This document shows, one piece after another, positions 25,258 to 33,763 of a stretch of 64,000 bases of DNA. Made by a program: the position numbers and the translations under genes. Every line of letters starts with the position of its first letter. Position 1 is the stretch's first letter. The notes under the pieces were generated by a model, which made no database searches, was not told where the DNA came from, and saw only the letters and a program-made list of their open reading frames with translations. Source of the DNA: Phascolarctobacterium_A sp902463975 (GTDB lineage: Bacteria; Bacillota; Negativicutes; Acidaminococcales; Acidaminococcaceae); assembly GCF_902463975.1 (NCBI RefSeq), contig NZ_CABQHJ010000004.1:39142-103141 (forward strand), in the 5' to 3' direction.

Positions 25258-26928
25258 ATGTTATCCGATATTGAAATTGCCCAACAGGCAAAAATGCAGA
25301 AAATTACTGATGTTGCTGCCAAATTAGGCATCAGCGAGGACGATATTGAATTATATGGTAAATATAAAGCAAAGCTGTCCTACGATTTAATCCGTCGTGT
25401 GAAAGATAAAAAAGACGGTAAGCTGATTTTGGTTACCGCTATCACTCCGACTCCGGCTGGCGAAGGCAAGTCCACTACTACCGTAGGTCTGGCACAGGGC
25501 CTGGCTAAGCTCGGCAAAAAGGTTATCGTAGCTCTGCGCGAGCCTTCCCTCGGCCCATGCATGGGCATTAAGGGCGGCGCTGCAGGCGGCGGCTATTCCC
25601 AGGTTGTGCCGATGGAGGATATCAACCTGCACTTTACCGGTGACTTCCATGCTATCACCTCTGCACATATGCTGCTGGCAGCAATGCTCGACAACCATAT
25701 CCAACAGGGCAACGCTCTGAACATTGATCCGCGCCGTATTGCCTGGAAGCGTGTTGTAGATATGAACGACCGCGAGCTGCGCAACATCGTAGTAGGCCTG
25801 GGCGGCAAGGCTCATGGCGTACCGCGTCAGGACGGCTTTGACATCACCGTTGCTTCCGAGGTTATGGCTATTCTGTGCCTGGCAAGCAGCCTGCACGACC
25901 TCAAGGAGCGTCTGGCAAAAATTATCGTTGCTTATGATTACAACGGTAAACCTGTTACTGCAGGCCAGATTAAGGCTCAGGGCGCAATGGCAGCTTTGCT
26001 GAAGGATGCCGTTAAGCCGAACCTGGTACAGACTCTGGAAAACGTACCGGCAATCATCCACGGCGGTCCGTTTGCTAATATTGCCCATGGCTGCAACAGC
26101 GTTATGGCAACTCAGACCGGCATGAAGCTGGCTGATTACACTATCACCGAGGCAGGCTTCGGCGCTGACCTGGGTGCAGAAAAATTCTTCGATATCAAAT
26201 GCCGTTATGCTGGCCTGAAGCCGGACGCAACTGTTATCGTTGCTACCGTGCGTGCACTGAAGATGCATGGTGGTGTACCGAAGACCGAGCTGAAGACTCC
26301 GAACGTAGAGGCTGTTAAAAAAGGTCTGGTAAATCTGGAGAAGCATATCGAAAACGTTAAAAAATTCGGCGTTCCCTGCGTAGTTGCGATCAACATCTTC
26401 GCTCAGGATACCGCAGAAGAGCTGGAGGCAGTACGCGAGCACTGTGCTAAGCACGGTGTTAACGTTGCACTGTCCGACGTATTCGCTAAAGGCGGCGAGG
26501 GTGGCATCGACCTTGCTAAGGAAGTAATTGCCCTGGCAGACAGCGGCGAGAGCAAATTCGCGCCGATTTATCCGCTGGATATGAGCCTGAAGGGTAAGAT
26601 TGAAACCATTGCTAAGGAAATTTATGGCGCTGACGGCGTTAACTATACTAAGGAAGCAGATAAGGCTCTTAAGGAATTTGAAGAGCTTGGCTACGGCAAC
26701 CTGCCTATCTGCATGGCTAAAACCCAATATTCCTTCTCCGATGACCCGGCACTTTTAGGTCGCCCGAGCGGCTTCAAGATTACTATCCGCAATTGCCGCA
26801 TTGCAGCAGGCGCAGGCTTTATCGTAGTTCTGACCGGTGATGTTATGACTATGCCTGGTCTGCCTAAGGTTCCGGCAGCAGAGAAGATTGACGTTACGGA
26901 TGATGGTGTTATCAGCGGTCTCTTCTAA
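25258..26928 (+). CDS. fhs: Formate--tetrahydrofolate ligase
   Basis: 10-formyl-THF synthetase of 556 residues, full length. It forms 10-formyl-THF from formate, THF and ATP in the cytoplasm. The P-loop TPTPAGEGKSTTT lies near residues 62-75, followed by the LREPSLGPCMGIKGGAAGGG signature region and the late GDVMTMPGLPK. GGAGG precedes the ATG. folD follows 115 nt downstream, so the two probably work in the same one-carbon branch. The gene itself looks entirely ordinary, in contrast to folD. A short hairpin lies upstream (about 25168-25192) without a U-tract. Confidence 0.98.
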   Translation: MLSDIEIAQQAKMQKITDVAAKLGISEDDIELYGKYKAKLSYDLIRRVKDKKDGKLILVTAITPTPAGEGKSTTTVGLAQGLAKLGKKVIVALREPSLGPCMGIKGGAAGGGYSQVVPMEDINLHFTGDFHAITSAHMLLAAMLDNHIQQGNALNIDPRRIAWKRVVDMNDRELRNIVVGLGGKAHGVPRQDGFDITVASEVMAILCLASSLHDLKERLAKIIVAYDYNGKPVTAGQIKAQGAMAALLKDAVKPNLVQTLENVPAIIHGGPFANIAHGCNSVMATQTGMKLADYTITEAGFGADLGAEKFFDIKCRYAGLKPDATVIVATVRALKMHGGVPKTELKTPNVEAVKKGLVNLEKHIENVKKFGVPCVVAINIFAQDTAEELEAVREHCAKHGVNVALSDVFAKGGEGGIDLAKEVIALADSGESKFAPIYPLDMSLKGKIETIAKEIYGADGVNYTKEADKALKEFEELGYGNLPICMAKTQYSFSDDPALLGRPSGFKITIRNCRIAAGAGFIVVLTGDVMTMPGLPKVPAAEKIDVTDDGVISGLF

Positions 26929-26939
26929 AAAAGTCTGAC

Positions 26940-26984
26940 GGATAAAGCGCCATCCTTTAAGGAAATCGGAGGATAAAGCGCCAT
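26940..26984 (+). repeat. 14-bp direct repeat between fhs and folD
   Basis: GGATAAAGCGCCAT occurs at 26940-26953 and again at 26971-26984, 31 nt apart. There is no strong hairpin. It could be a duplication scar or a binding site. Confidence 0.6.
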
Positions 26985-27043
26985 TTATTAATATATTTTC
27001 TATCTATAATAAATCAACTATGTTTTTTTGAGGTGAATTTACT

Positions 27044-27874
27044 ATGGAAACTGTTTTAATGAGGGGTAAGCCTGTTGCTGATGTTTATCGTGAGGCTATT
27101 GCCAAAAAGATTGCTGTTGCTAAGCAGCACGACCTGGTAGTAACCCTGGCTATTTTGGTTGTGGGTGATGATCCTGCATCTCACGTATATAAGGACAGGC
27201 TGGTCAAATTAATTGAAAGTCTGGGCGGTGCCGCTAAGGTTATCACCTGCCCTGCCGATACTCCGGAGGAAGAGGTTATCAGCATCATCAAAAAGCTGAA
27301 CCGCAACCGTTACGTTACCGGTATTATGCCGATGATGCCGATGCCGAAGCATATCAACAGCGATAACGTGGGCGCAGCAGTTTCCCCGAACAAGGACGTG
27401 GACTGCCTGAATCCGCAGAATATCGGTGATGTGTTCATGGGACGCAGCCGTTTTGCTGCCTGCACGCCGCGTGCCTGCATGGCAACCTTGGCGCACTATG
27501 GCATTGAGCTGGAGGGCAAGAACGTTGTTGTTATCGGCCGCAGTAATGTTGTAGGCAAGCCGGTAAGCGTACTGCTGCTGCAGCAAAACGCTACCGTTAC
27601 CATCTGCCATTCGCGTACACGCAACCTGCCGGAGCTTTTAAAGCAGGCAGATGTTATTGTCGCTGCAGTGGGCAAGGCCTGCTTTGTGAAGCCGGAAATG
27701 GTTAAAGAGGGCGTTGTGATTGTGGACGTAGGCATCAACGCTGTTGACGGCAAGCTGGTGGGCGACGTTGACCATGCTGTTGCTGAAAAGGCGAGCGCCT
27801 TTACGCCTGTGCCGGGCGGTATCGGTGTTGTCAGCAATATGATGGTAATGGAGTGCCTGACGCGTCATATCTGA
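27044..27874 (+). CDS. folD: FolD-family methylene-THF dehydrogenase with altered catalytic residues
   Basis: FolD homologue of 276 residues. NAD(P)-binding and C-terminal parts are typical: VVIGRSNVVGKPVS near 165, CHSRT, VDVGIN and TPVPGGIGVVSNM. The folate-site region departs from the norm. Aligned to E. coli FolD, the conserved Tyr remains (PASHVYKDRLVKL) but the catalytic Lys56 position is Leu. The VQLPLP motif reads PMMPMP, so Gln98 is Met. The Asp of KDVD is kept. Lys56 and Gln98 are needed for cyclohydrolase activity in the canonical enzyme, so a dehydrogenase-only or altered enzyme is inferred. GAGGTG precedes the ATG. Confidence 0.85.
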   Translation: METVLMRGKPVADVYREAIAKKIAVAKQHDLVVTLAILVVGDDPASHVYKDRLVKLIESLGGAAKVITCPADTPEEEVISIIKKLNRNRYVTGIMPMMPMPKHINSDNVGAAVSPNKDVDCLNPQNIGDVFMGRSRFAACTPRACMATLAHYGIELEGKNVVVIGRSNVVGKPVSVLLLQQNATVTICHSRTRNLPELLKQADVIVAAVGKACFVKPEMVKEGVVIVDVGINAVDGKLVGDVDHAVAEKASAFTPVPGGIGVVSNMMVMECLTRHI

Positions 27875-27912
27875 TTTTGGCTGCAGACACATTAAGTGAG
27901 TGATGGAGCTAT

Positions 27913-28338
27913 ATGAAGTATTTTTGGTTTTTACTGGCTGCCTGTTTTGTGGGCATAATCTTTTATAATTCGTCGCTACCCCTGCGGCAGTCATCCCAGC
28001 TTAGCGGCTGGGTGACTGCGCTGACGCAGCTTTTGGCGCAGCACCTGGATATCCAGCTGACGGGTGATGTGGAGCATCATATCCGCAAGCTGGCGCATTT
28101 TTGCGAATTTTCGCTGCTGGGGCTTTTGCTGTGCCACAGCTTCAGTGCTCTGGGCGTGTCGAATCGCACAGCAACCGGCTATATCCTGTTTTTGGCTTTG
28201 TTCGCGGCGGTGCTGGACGAATATATCCAAAGCTTTTCGCCGGGACGTGCCTGCAGGGTGACGGATGTGCTGCTGGATTTCAGCGGTGTCTTCTGCGCCT
28301 GGCTGGAATACCGCATCTGGCAGTGGTGCCGAAGATAA
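27913..28338 (+). CDS. VanZ-family membrane protein
   Basis: Protein of 141 residues with about four hydrophobic helices and the VanZ-like pattern. The motif HHIRKLAHFCEFSLLGLLL lies near residue 56, followed by DEYIQSFSPGRACRVTDVLLD, which contains the acidic and Arg residues conserved in this family. Relatives include teicoplanin-resistance VanZ, but most members are of unknown function. It begins 38 nt after folD and may be co-transcribed; a terminator follows. Confidence 0.8.
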   Translation: MKYFWFLLAACFVGIIFYNSSLPLRQSSQLSGWVTALTQLLAQHLDIQLTGDVEHHIRKLAHFCEFSLLGLLLCHSFSALGVSNRTATGYILFLALFAAVLDEYIQSFSPGRACRVTDVLLDFSGVFCAWLEYRIWQWCRR

Positions 28339-28348
28339 TTAAACATGG

Positions 28349-28399
28349 AAGGCTGCAGCTTGGCGCCGACAGGCGTTCGGCTGCAGCCTTTTGTTTGTT
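28349..28399 (+). terminator. Terminator after the VanZ-like gene
   Basis: Eleven-bp perfect stem AAGGCTGCAGC / GCTGCAGCCTT with a structured loop, followed by TTTTG and more T. Confidence 0.8.
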
Positions 28400-28456
28400 T
28401 CGGAATCTGTATAGGCAAAAAATATTGTTGTAATTATAAATTGCGCGCCAATCTGC

Positions 28457-28485
28457 TTGCGCTCAAGGTTATCCTGTGCTATAAT
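28457..28485 (+). promoter_or_regulatory. bioB promoter
   Basis: -35 TTGCGC (28457-28462), 17-nt spacer and perfect -10 TATAAT (28480-28485), about 105 nt before the bioB ATG. Confidence 0.7.
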
Positions 28486-28488
28486 TTT

Positions 28489-28527
28489 GGTTAACAGATG
28501 GTGAACGTTAAAAACGTCAAGGTTAAC
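28489..28527 (+). promoter_or_regulatory. Candidate biotin operator at the bioB start site
   Basis: Directly after the -10 box, GGTTAAC occurs at 28489-28495 and 28521-28527. Between them GTGAAC (28501-28506) is exactly 15 nt from the second GTTAAC, the half-site geometry of Firmicute BirA operators. ACGTTAA/TTAACGT arms form an inverted repeat. The site would overlap the transcription start and repress bioB when biotin is plentiful. Confidence 0.4.
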
Positions 28528-28591
28528 GTACCACTTATTTTTTTACAGCATAAGCCTACCAATTAAATAGGTTACAAAAGGAGAAGAGAAT

Positions 28592-29611
28592 ATGAACCCG
28601 CAAGCATTAGCACAAGAAATTATTGATGGCAGAAGACTGACTCGTCAGGACGATTTAAATGCCTTTCTGACCTGCGATTTGCAGGAATTATGTGAAGGCG
28701 CAGATAAAATTCGCAAGCATTTTGTCGGCGAGCGCGTGGATTTGTGCTCCATTATCAACGGGCGCAGCGGCCGCTGTCCGGAAAACTGCAAATTCTGTGC
28801 GCAGTCCGCACATAACCATACCGATTGCGAGGTTTACAGCTTCCTGCCGGAGGAGGATATCGTGAAGCTGGCACGTTTGAATCAGGAGGAGGGGGTGCAC
28901 CGCTTTTCCATTGTAACCGCAGGCAAGGCGCTGACCGGCGAAGAGTTCGATAAGGCTATTCATGCGTATGAAACTATGCACCGTGATTTGAAGATTGATT
29001 TGTGCGCTTCCATGGGCTTCCTTTCCCGTGAGCAGCTGCATCGCTTGCATGAGGCAGGTGTCACCAGCTATCATCATAACATTGAAACTTCTAAGCGCAA
29101 CTTCCCCAATATCTGCACTACGCATACCTACGATATGAAAATCAATACGCTGAAGATGGTCAAGGAGGAGGGCATGTGCGCCTGCTCCGGTGGTATTATC
29201 GGCATGGGCGAAACCTGGGAGGACCGTCTGGATATGGCTATCAGCCTTGCTGAGCTGGGCATTGATTCTATTCCTCTGAATGCACTGATGCCGATTCCCG
29301 GTACGCCGCTGGAGCATCTGCCGAGTTTGAGCGAGGCTGATATCCTGCGTACTGTGGCCTTCTTCCGTTATATTAATCCGCTGGCCAATGTTCGCCTGGG
29401 TGCTGGCCGTGCGTTGCTGACCAATGATGGTGAAACGGCATTTAAGGCAGGTGCATCCGCAACTATTACTGGCAATATGCTGACGACTGTGGCCTGCGCT
29501 ACGATTCGCAGCGACAGAAAGATGTTGAACCATATGGGACGTGACATTAAGCCGGAATATATGACGGATGCGGAAGCTGCGGCGATTGATGCCAGAGCGG
29601 AACAGGCATGA
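28592..29611 (+). CDS. bioB: Biotin synthase
   Basis: Radical-SAM enzyme of 339 residues that inserts sulfur into dethiobiotin. The radical-SAM cluster motif is GRCPENCKFCAQS near residues 63-75 (C-x3-C-x2-C), and downstream family segments are GVTSYHHNIETS, CSGGIIGMGET and NVRLGAGRALL. In the last motif Gly replaces the usual Ser. The AAAGGAG site before the ATG is strong. No other biotin genes are nearby, so it stands alone with a possible BirA-type operator. It is followed by a strong terminator. Confidence 0.95.
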   Translation: MNPQALAQEIIDGRRLTRQDDLNAFLTCDLQELCEGADKIRKHFVGERVDLCSIINGRSGRCPENCKFCAQSAHNHTDCEVYSFLPEEDIVKLARLNQEEGVHRFSIVTAGKALTGEEFDKAIHAYETMHRDLKIDLCASMGFLSREQLHRLHEAGVTSYHHNIETSKRNFPNICTTHTYDMKINTLKMVKEEGMCACSGGIIGMGETWEDRLDMAISLAELGIDSIPLNALMPIPGTPLEHLPSLSEADILRTVAFFRYINPLANVRLGAGRALLTNDGETAFKAGASATITGNMLTTVACATIRSDRKMLNHMGRDIKPEYMTDAEAAAIDARAEQA

Positions 29612-30169
29612 TTATAGCTTAAAATGAATTTTGCTGCCTGCGGAGGGACGAGGTCCTTTTGCAGGCAGCTTTTTTGTGCTGCTTTAACGGTGCGTTTTGC
29701 ACCGGTTGCACCAGTTGAACCACTTTTTTCAGCCTTTTTGCTCAAAAACCGTAGGCTCGAAAACTTTAATATAATATAAATAAAAATAACGTAAATTTGC
29801 TCTAAAGCCTATAAAATAAAGGGTTTGAACCCTTACGAAGACTTTACTTACAGGGATATATATTAGGGGTTGTGGAGCAGTTTTTCTTTTTGCACCAAAA
29901 GTAGTGGTGCAGAGGGAAGTGAGAAAGGAAAATAATTTATTTAGAGGTAGGAGGAGAGAATATTTAATTGCTTGTAGACGGATTGATGTTGCTGTAGGCA
30001 GTTCTTTGGCTAAATGATAAATTTGTCTTCTTGATAATATATAAACTTTTAGTACATTGGTTTAGTAATACAACTCCGAAATATTATAATTATTGAGAAA
30101 AAATAGATTAATGAAATAAAACCTAAAATAATATAGAAAAAGGCAAAAAAGTGTAATAAACTTTACAAC
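29612..30169. other. Long AT-rich spacer upstream of the corrinoid-transport operon
   Basis: About 560 nt without a supportable gene. It contains the bioB terminator, a small hairpin CGGTGC/GCACCG (29688-29704), a 16-nt near-palindrome AAGGGTTTGAACCCTT (29819-29834) and a hairpin TGCACCA/TGGTGCA (29891-29911). Base composition is clearly more AT-rich than the flanking genes to the left. Confidence 0.6.
29633..29675 (+). terminator. bioB terminator
   Basis: Nine-bp stem GCTGCCTGC / GCAGGCAGC with an inner GGAC/GTCC pair, followed by six T, 21 nt after the bioB stop. Confidence 0.88.
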
Positions 30170-30198
30170 TTGACTAGAAATGCTGCTAAGGGTATAAT
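30170..30198 (+). promoter_or_regulatory. Promoter of the corrinoid-transport operon
   Basis: Near-consensus sigma-A promoter: -35 TTGACT (30170-30175), 17-nt spacer, -10 TATAAT (30193-30198). The start would be near 30205, leaving a leader of about 300 nt that contains the riboswitch. Confidence 0.85.
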
Positions 30199-30261
30199 GT
30201 ACACAATAACTAATACTGATAAGAATTTTAGTATAAATTTAGAATAAATTTATATAGAGAG

Positions 30262-30412
30262 ATTTGTTTTAGGTGCAATAATTGCTTAATAGATAAACAG
30301 GTGTAATTCCTGTACTGTCCCGCAGCTGTAAGGCGGAGCAGATTTTTTTATGTCACTGGGTAACCGGGAAGGCAAAATCTGCATTGAAGCTAAGCCAGAA
30401 GAACTGCCTAAA
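30262..30412 (+). ncRNA. Cobalamin (B12) riboswitch
   Basis: Conserved adenosylcobalamin-aptamer landmarks appear in order: the 5' P1 side GGTGCAATAATTG, then AGGTGTAATTCCTG, the CTGTCCCGCAGCTGTAA core, CACTGGGTAACCGGGAAGG (P6/kissing-loop region) and the closing AAGCTAAGCCAGAAGAACTG. The region from 30413 to 30502 before the first ATG forms the expression platform. No clean terminator is visible there, so control by hiding the ribosome site (AGAGGGTG, 30486-30493) is as likely as termination. It would switch off the seven downstream transport genes when cobalamin is abundant. Confidence 0.92.
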
Positions 30413-30502
30413 ATAAAAGCCATAGTTTTCTGCGATCGACAGAATAGGCCTGCAGTGGGATAAGTACGCCTTTTTGCTGATTGCAAGAGGGTGTTTTCTT
30501 TT

Positions 30503-31531
30503 ATGCTTAAATTTTTTAGTAATGATGGCTTGCCCAATAAACCTTTCGTTTTTTTCGTTAGTGCGTTAGTGGGAGTTGTTATAATAGGAGAAATCGTTTA
30601 TTGTGGTTTTAAGTTTGATACAGGGGAATTGTTTCATAGAAAACCACAACCAATAGATGTCTCAGTAAAGAATTATAATACTGACAGGCGTGAAGTTATT
30701 CTGAACTTTGAACGCACTCCTGAAAGAATTATAGCTTATCATCAAAATAATATTGAGATACTAGATAAATTTGGCGAAAGAGATAGAATTATTGCTTCGG
30801 TTGGACGTTTTATTATTCCCCATGATGTTAAGCAGCAAGAAATTGACAGACTTATAAACAAAATACCTTATTATGGTCAAAATGGCATTGATAAAGAAAC
30901 AGCACGCTACCTGAATCCAGATTTCATTATGGGTTGGCCGTCTTCTTTTGGTAAAAGAGGAGTTTGGTCGCTGGGAGATACTGACTATTGGTTAAAGCGA
31001 AATGTTAATTGTTACATGTCCTTGCAGCAGAAAGACGGAAAGCTTTATGAAACGATGGATGGTGAATATCAGTACATATTAGACATAGGAAAAATTTTAA
31101 AAAAAGATGCTGAAGCAATGCAAATTGTTTCTGATATCAAAAGCGATGTTAATAAAATTCTTTCTGACAATCAGCATAGAAAACAACAAAAGGTGTTGAT
31201 TTTAGATTTTTATGGTAATACCATAAGTTCCTATGGAGAAAATCGCTTAGCAGGCAATATTGTGCAGGCTTTAGGCGCTAGTTTGATAAAAACTAATAGT
31301 AAAATTGGCAAGGAAGATATTTTGCTTGCTGATCCTGATGTGATTTTCCTTATTTATAAAACAGATGCTGATTTAGCATTTAAAAACAAATTTATGCAAA
31401 ACGAAGAATTCAGATCATTAAAAGCTATCAGAAAAAGAAGAGTATACATGATTCCTATATCATATATTTATAATAGCGGCTTGCGATTATCTGATACTAT
31501 TCACCTGATTGCCGCAGGATTGTATAATTAG
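30503..31531 (+). CDS. Membrane-anchored periplasmic binding protein, BtuF/FecB type
   Basis: First gene after the riboswitch, 342 residues. A single N-terminal transmembrane segment (about 13-35) without a lipobox anchors a helical-backbone binding domain. ERTPERIIAYHQNNIEIL and RYLNPDFIMGWPS match the first lobe; RLAGNIVQALGASLI, LLADPDVIFLI and SLKAIRKRRVYMIP match the second. Such proteins deliver corrinoids or siderophores to FecCD-type ABC importers. Start: ATG at 30503 with AGAGGGTG upstream; the GTG at 30491 lies in that site. A second binding protein of the same superfamily is encoded at 35666, so the cluster has two. Confidence 0.8.
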   Translation: MLKFFSNDGLPNKPFVFFVSALVGVVIIGEIVYCGFKFDTGELFHRKPQPIDVSVKNYNTDRREVILNFERTPERIIAYHQNNIEILDKFGERDRIIASVGRFIIPHDVKQQEIDRLINKIPYYGQNGIDKETARYLNPDFIMGWPSSFGKRGVWSLGDTDYWLKRNVNCYMSLQQKDGKLYETMDGEYQYILDIGKILKKDAEAMQIVSDIKSDVNKILSDNQHRKQQKVLILDFYGNTISSYGENRLAGNIVQALGASLIKTNSKIGKEDILLADPDVIFLIYKTDADLAFKNKFMQNEEFRSLKAIRKRRVYMIPISYIYNSGLRLSDTIHLIAAGLYN

Positions 31532-31596
31532 TTTTCAAATTGAATCGATTTACTATAGTCGGTTTAATTTAAAAAATATTAAAGGAGTTGTATGTT

Positions 31597-33753
31597 ATGA
31601 AGAAAAGGATGTTAGCTTTAGCGGTTATGTCAACAGTTTTTAGCGTAGGGTTTGTTATGAGTGCAAATGCTGCTGAAAATGCTGACCAAAAACTGAGTCA
31701 ATATAGTGTTGACGAAGTTATTGTAGAAGGTAGTAGAGACCTGTTGCCTGGTGGTTTTGTAAAGAGCACTTCCAATGTAGGTATTATGGGCAAAAAATCT
31801 ATTATGGAGACACCGTTTACGAAAGCAAATCTTTCCGAAAAAGCTATTACTGCTTTTGAAACACCCGGTGAAGGCTTGACTAGTGCTCTGTTGAACGTTC
31901 CCTCTGTTCGCTCTGCTTCTTCCCCGATGTATAATGATTTTTGGATTAGAGGTAGCCGTATTACCGGCTACCAAATGTATATTAATGGTGTGCCGGGCTT
32001 GCTGACTCAAACTAATATTCCCACTAATTTTGTTGGCAGCATCGAAGTTACTTCCGGTCCTGTAATGGGTGTTACAGGTACTACTGTACAGGAATCTGCT
32101 GGTGGTATGGTAAATTTAGTTTCTAAACGTGCAAGCGGAGAAGATATTACCAAGTATAAGCAGACTTTTTCCGGTAAAAGCGTTTTTGGTGAATATATTG
32201 ATGTTGGCAGACGTTTTGGCGAAAACAAGTCTTGGGGTTTAAGAGTAAATGCTCAAAACTCTTCTGGCGAAACAGCAATACCGGGTGAAAAATTAAATAC
32301 CAGAGACATCTTTATCAACTTGGATCATGTAGATGCAAAAAGCAATACCAATTTGTTAGCAGGCTACAGATTTGTAAATCATAAAAATGGTGTAAGATGG
32401 TTCCAATACGGTGGCGGTGTTACCAAGTTACCTAGTGCTCCGGATTCTAAGAATAACTATAGCTTCAGAGGTCAGGAAATGGAATATGATACTTGGCTTG
32501 CAACCTTGAATCATGAACAAAAACTGAATGATTCCTGGACTGCTTTTGCTAATATTGGCTACAGCAAGTATGATCTTTATAAAAACTACAATGCTGACAG
32601 CAGTGCTTATTTGGTTAACAATAATAATGGTGATTTTACAGCGAAGAGCTGGAGCAAAACATTCCCTGTAGAAAGCTATTTTGGTCAATTAGGTATTAAG
32701 GGCGAGTTTGCTACCGAAGATGTAAAACATAATGTTTCTTTAGCAGTTGATAAAGCATGGTATAACAATGGTAGTGCTGTTCCTGGGGTTCAATTTAATA
32801 CAACAGAACCAGGTAACCTTTATAATAAAACTCATATTATTGGGGCCGAATTACCTGCGCCGAATCTTGGAGGATATACTGCTAGAAATGAATATTGGGG
32901 TATTTCTTTAGCTGATAGCATGAAATACGGGAAAGCCGAATTGTTATTGGGTGTTCACAAACACAATGCTAAGGTTGATTCTTATCAATGGAATACTGGT
33001 GCACATACTGGTTCTACTCAGAAGAGTGATTCTACTAGTCCGACCTTTGCTTTAAGCTATAGCCCTGATGACAAGGTAACTGTATATGCAAACCATGCAG
33101 AAAGCTTTAATAAGGGTGCTCTTGTACCAGGCAGTGCTAATGGTAATCATTTAGAAAATGGCGGTGAGATGCTTTCTCCGACTAAGACAAAGCAGAATGA
33201 AATTGGTGTAAAATACCAAAATAAGGGTATTCTTACTACTTTGAGCCTGTTTGATCTTAAGCAAGCTGCCAATATGGATGTGCAAAAAGATGGCAAATGG
33301 TATAGAGTACAAGATGGTGAAAATGAGTTTAAGGGTATTGAATTAACCGTTAATGGTAAATTTGCTGATAAATGGAATGCAATGGGCGGTATTACTTACT
33401 TGAATGGTAAAGTAAATCGTTCTGCATCTGTTGCTTCCGGTACTAAAATCAATGGTACACCTAAATGGAATGGTGTAATGTCTTTAGAATACCAGGCAGA
33501 CGATGATTTCAGCGTATTGGGCAGAGCCTTGTACTTTGGTGATTGCACTATCCAAAATGAAAGATTAGAAGTTCCTTCTTATCTGACTTTTGATTTGGGT
33601 GTAAAATACAAAACCAAGGTTTCCCATACTCCTGTAACCCTGTCTGCAATGTGCTATAATCTCACTGGTAAGGATTACTGGATTACTTCTGGTAATACTA
33701 CTATCTTGTCTAATCCTCGCACCTTTATGTTAAGCGCAGAATTTGATTTATAA
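31597..33753 (+). CDS. TonB-dependent outer-membrane receptor
   Basis: Outer-membrane receptor of 718 residues. A signal peptide (about 1-25, ending SANA) is followed by a possible TonB box near VDEVIVEG (residues 38-45). The plug domain contains PGEGLTSALLNVPSVRS, DFWIRGSRITGYQMYINGVPG and ESAGGMVNLVSKRA. A beta-barrel with alternating aromatic strands fills the rest. The C-terminus ends EFDL rather than in an aromatic residue. The riboswitch upstream implies cobalamin or another corrinoid as substrate; the protein is larger than E. coli BtuB and could carry another chelate. Start: ATG at 31597, nine bases after AAAGGAG. tonB and exbBD are not in the window. Confidence 0.92.
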   Translation: MKKRMLALAVMSTVFSVGFVMSANAAENADQKLSQYSVDEVIVEGSRDLLPGGFVKSTSNVGIMGKKSIMETPFTKANLSEKAITAFETPGEGLTSALLNVPSVRSASSPMYNDFWIRGSRITGYQMYINGVPGLLTQTNIPTNFVGSIEVTSGPVMGVTGTTVQESAGGMVNLVSKRASGEDITKYKQTFSGKSVFGEYIDVGRRFGENKSWGLRVNAQNSSGETAIPGEKLNTRDIFINLDHVDAKSNTNLLAGYRFVNHKNGVRWFQYGGGVTKLPSAPDSKNNYSFRGQEMEYDTWLATLNHEQKLNDSWTAFANIGYSKYDLYKNYNADSSAYLVNNNNGDFTAKSWSKTFPVESYFGQLGIKGEFATEDVKHNVSLAVDKAWYNNGSAVPGVQFNTTEPGNLYNKTHIIGAELPAPNLGGYTARNEYWGISLADSMKYGKAELLLGVHKHNAKVDSYQWNTGAHTGSTQKSDSTSPTFALSYSPDDKVTVYANHAESFNKGALVPGSANGNHLENGGEMLSPTKTKQNEIGVKYQNKGILTTLSLFDLKQAANMDVQKDGKWYRVQDGENEFKGIELTVNGKFADKWNAMGGITYLNGKVNRSASVASGTKINGTPKWNGVMSLEYQADDDFSVLGRALYFGDCTIQNERLEVPSYLTFDLGVKYKTKVSHTPVTLSAMCYNLTGKDYWITSGNTTILSNPRTFMLSAEFDL

Positions 33754-33763
33754 TTCTTTTTAA

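Noticed and set aside
25387..26727. 446-codon open frame on the minus strand opposite fhs
   Set aside because: It is a shadow of a highly conserved gene on the plus strand; the translation resembles no protein family and has no ribosome site.
29891..29911. Hairpin TGCACCA/TGGTGCA as a terminator
   Set aside because: The T-run lies on the 5' side and there is no U-tract after the stem on either strand.
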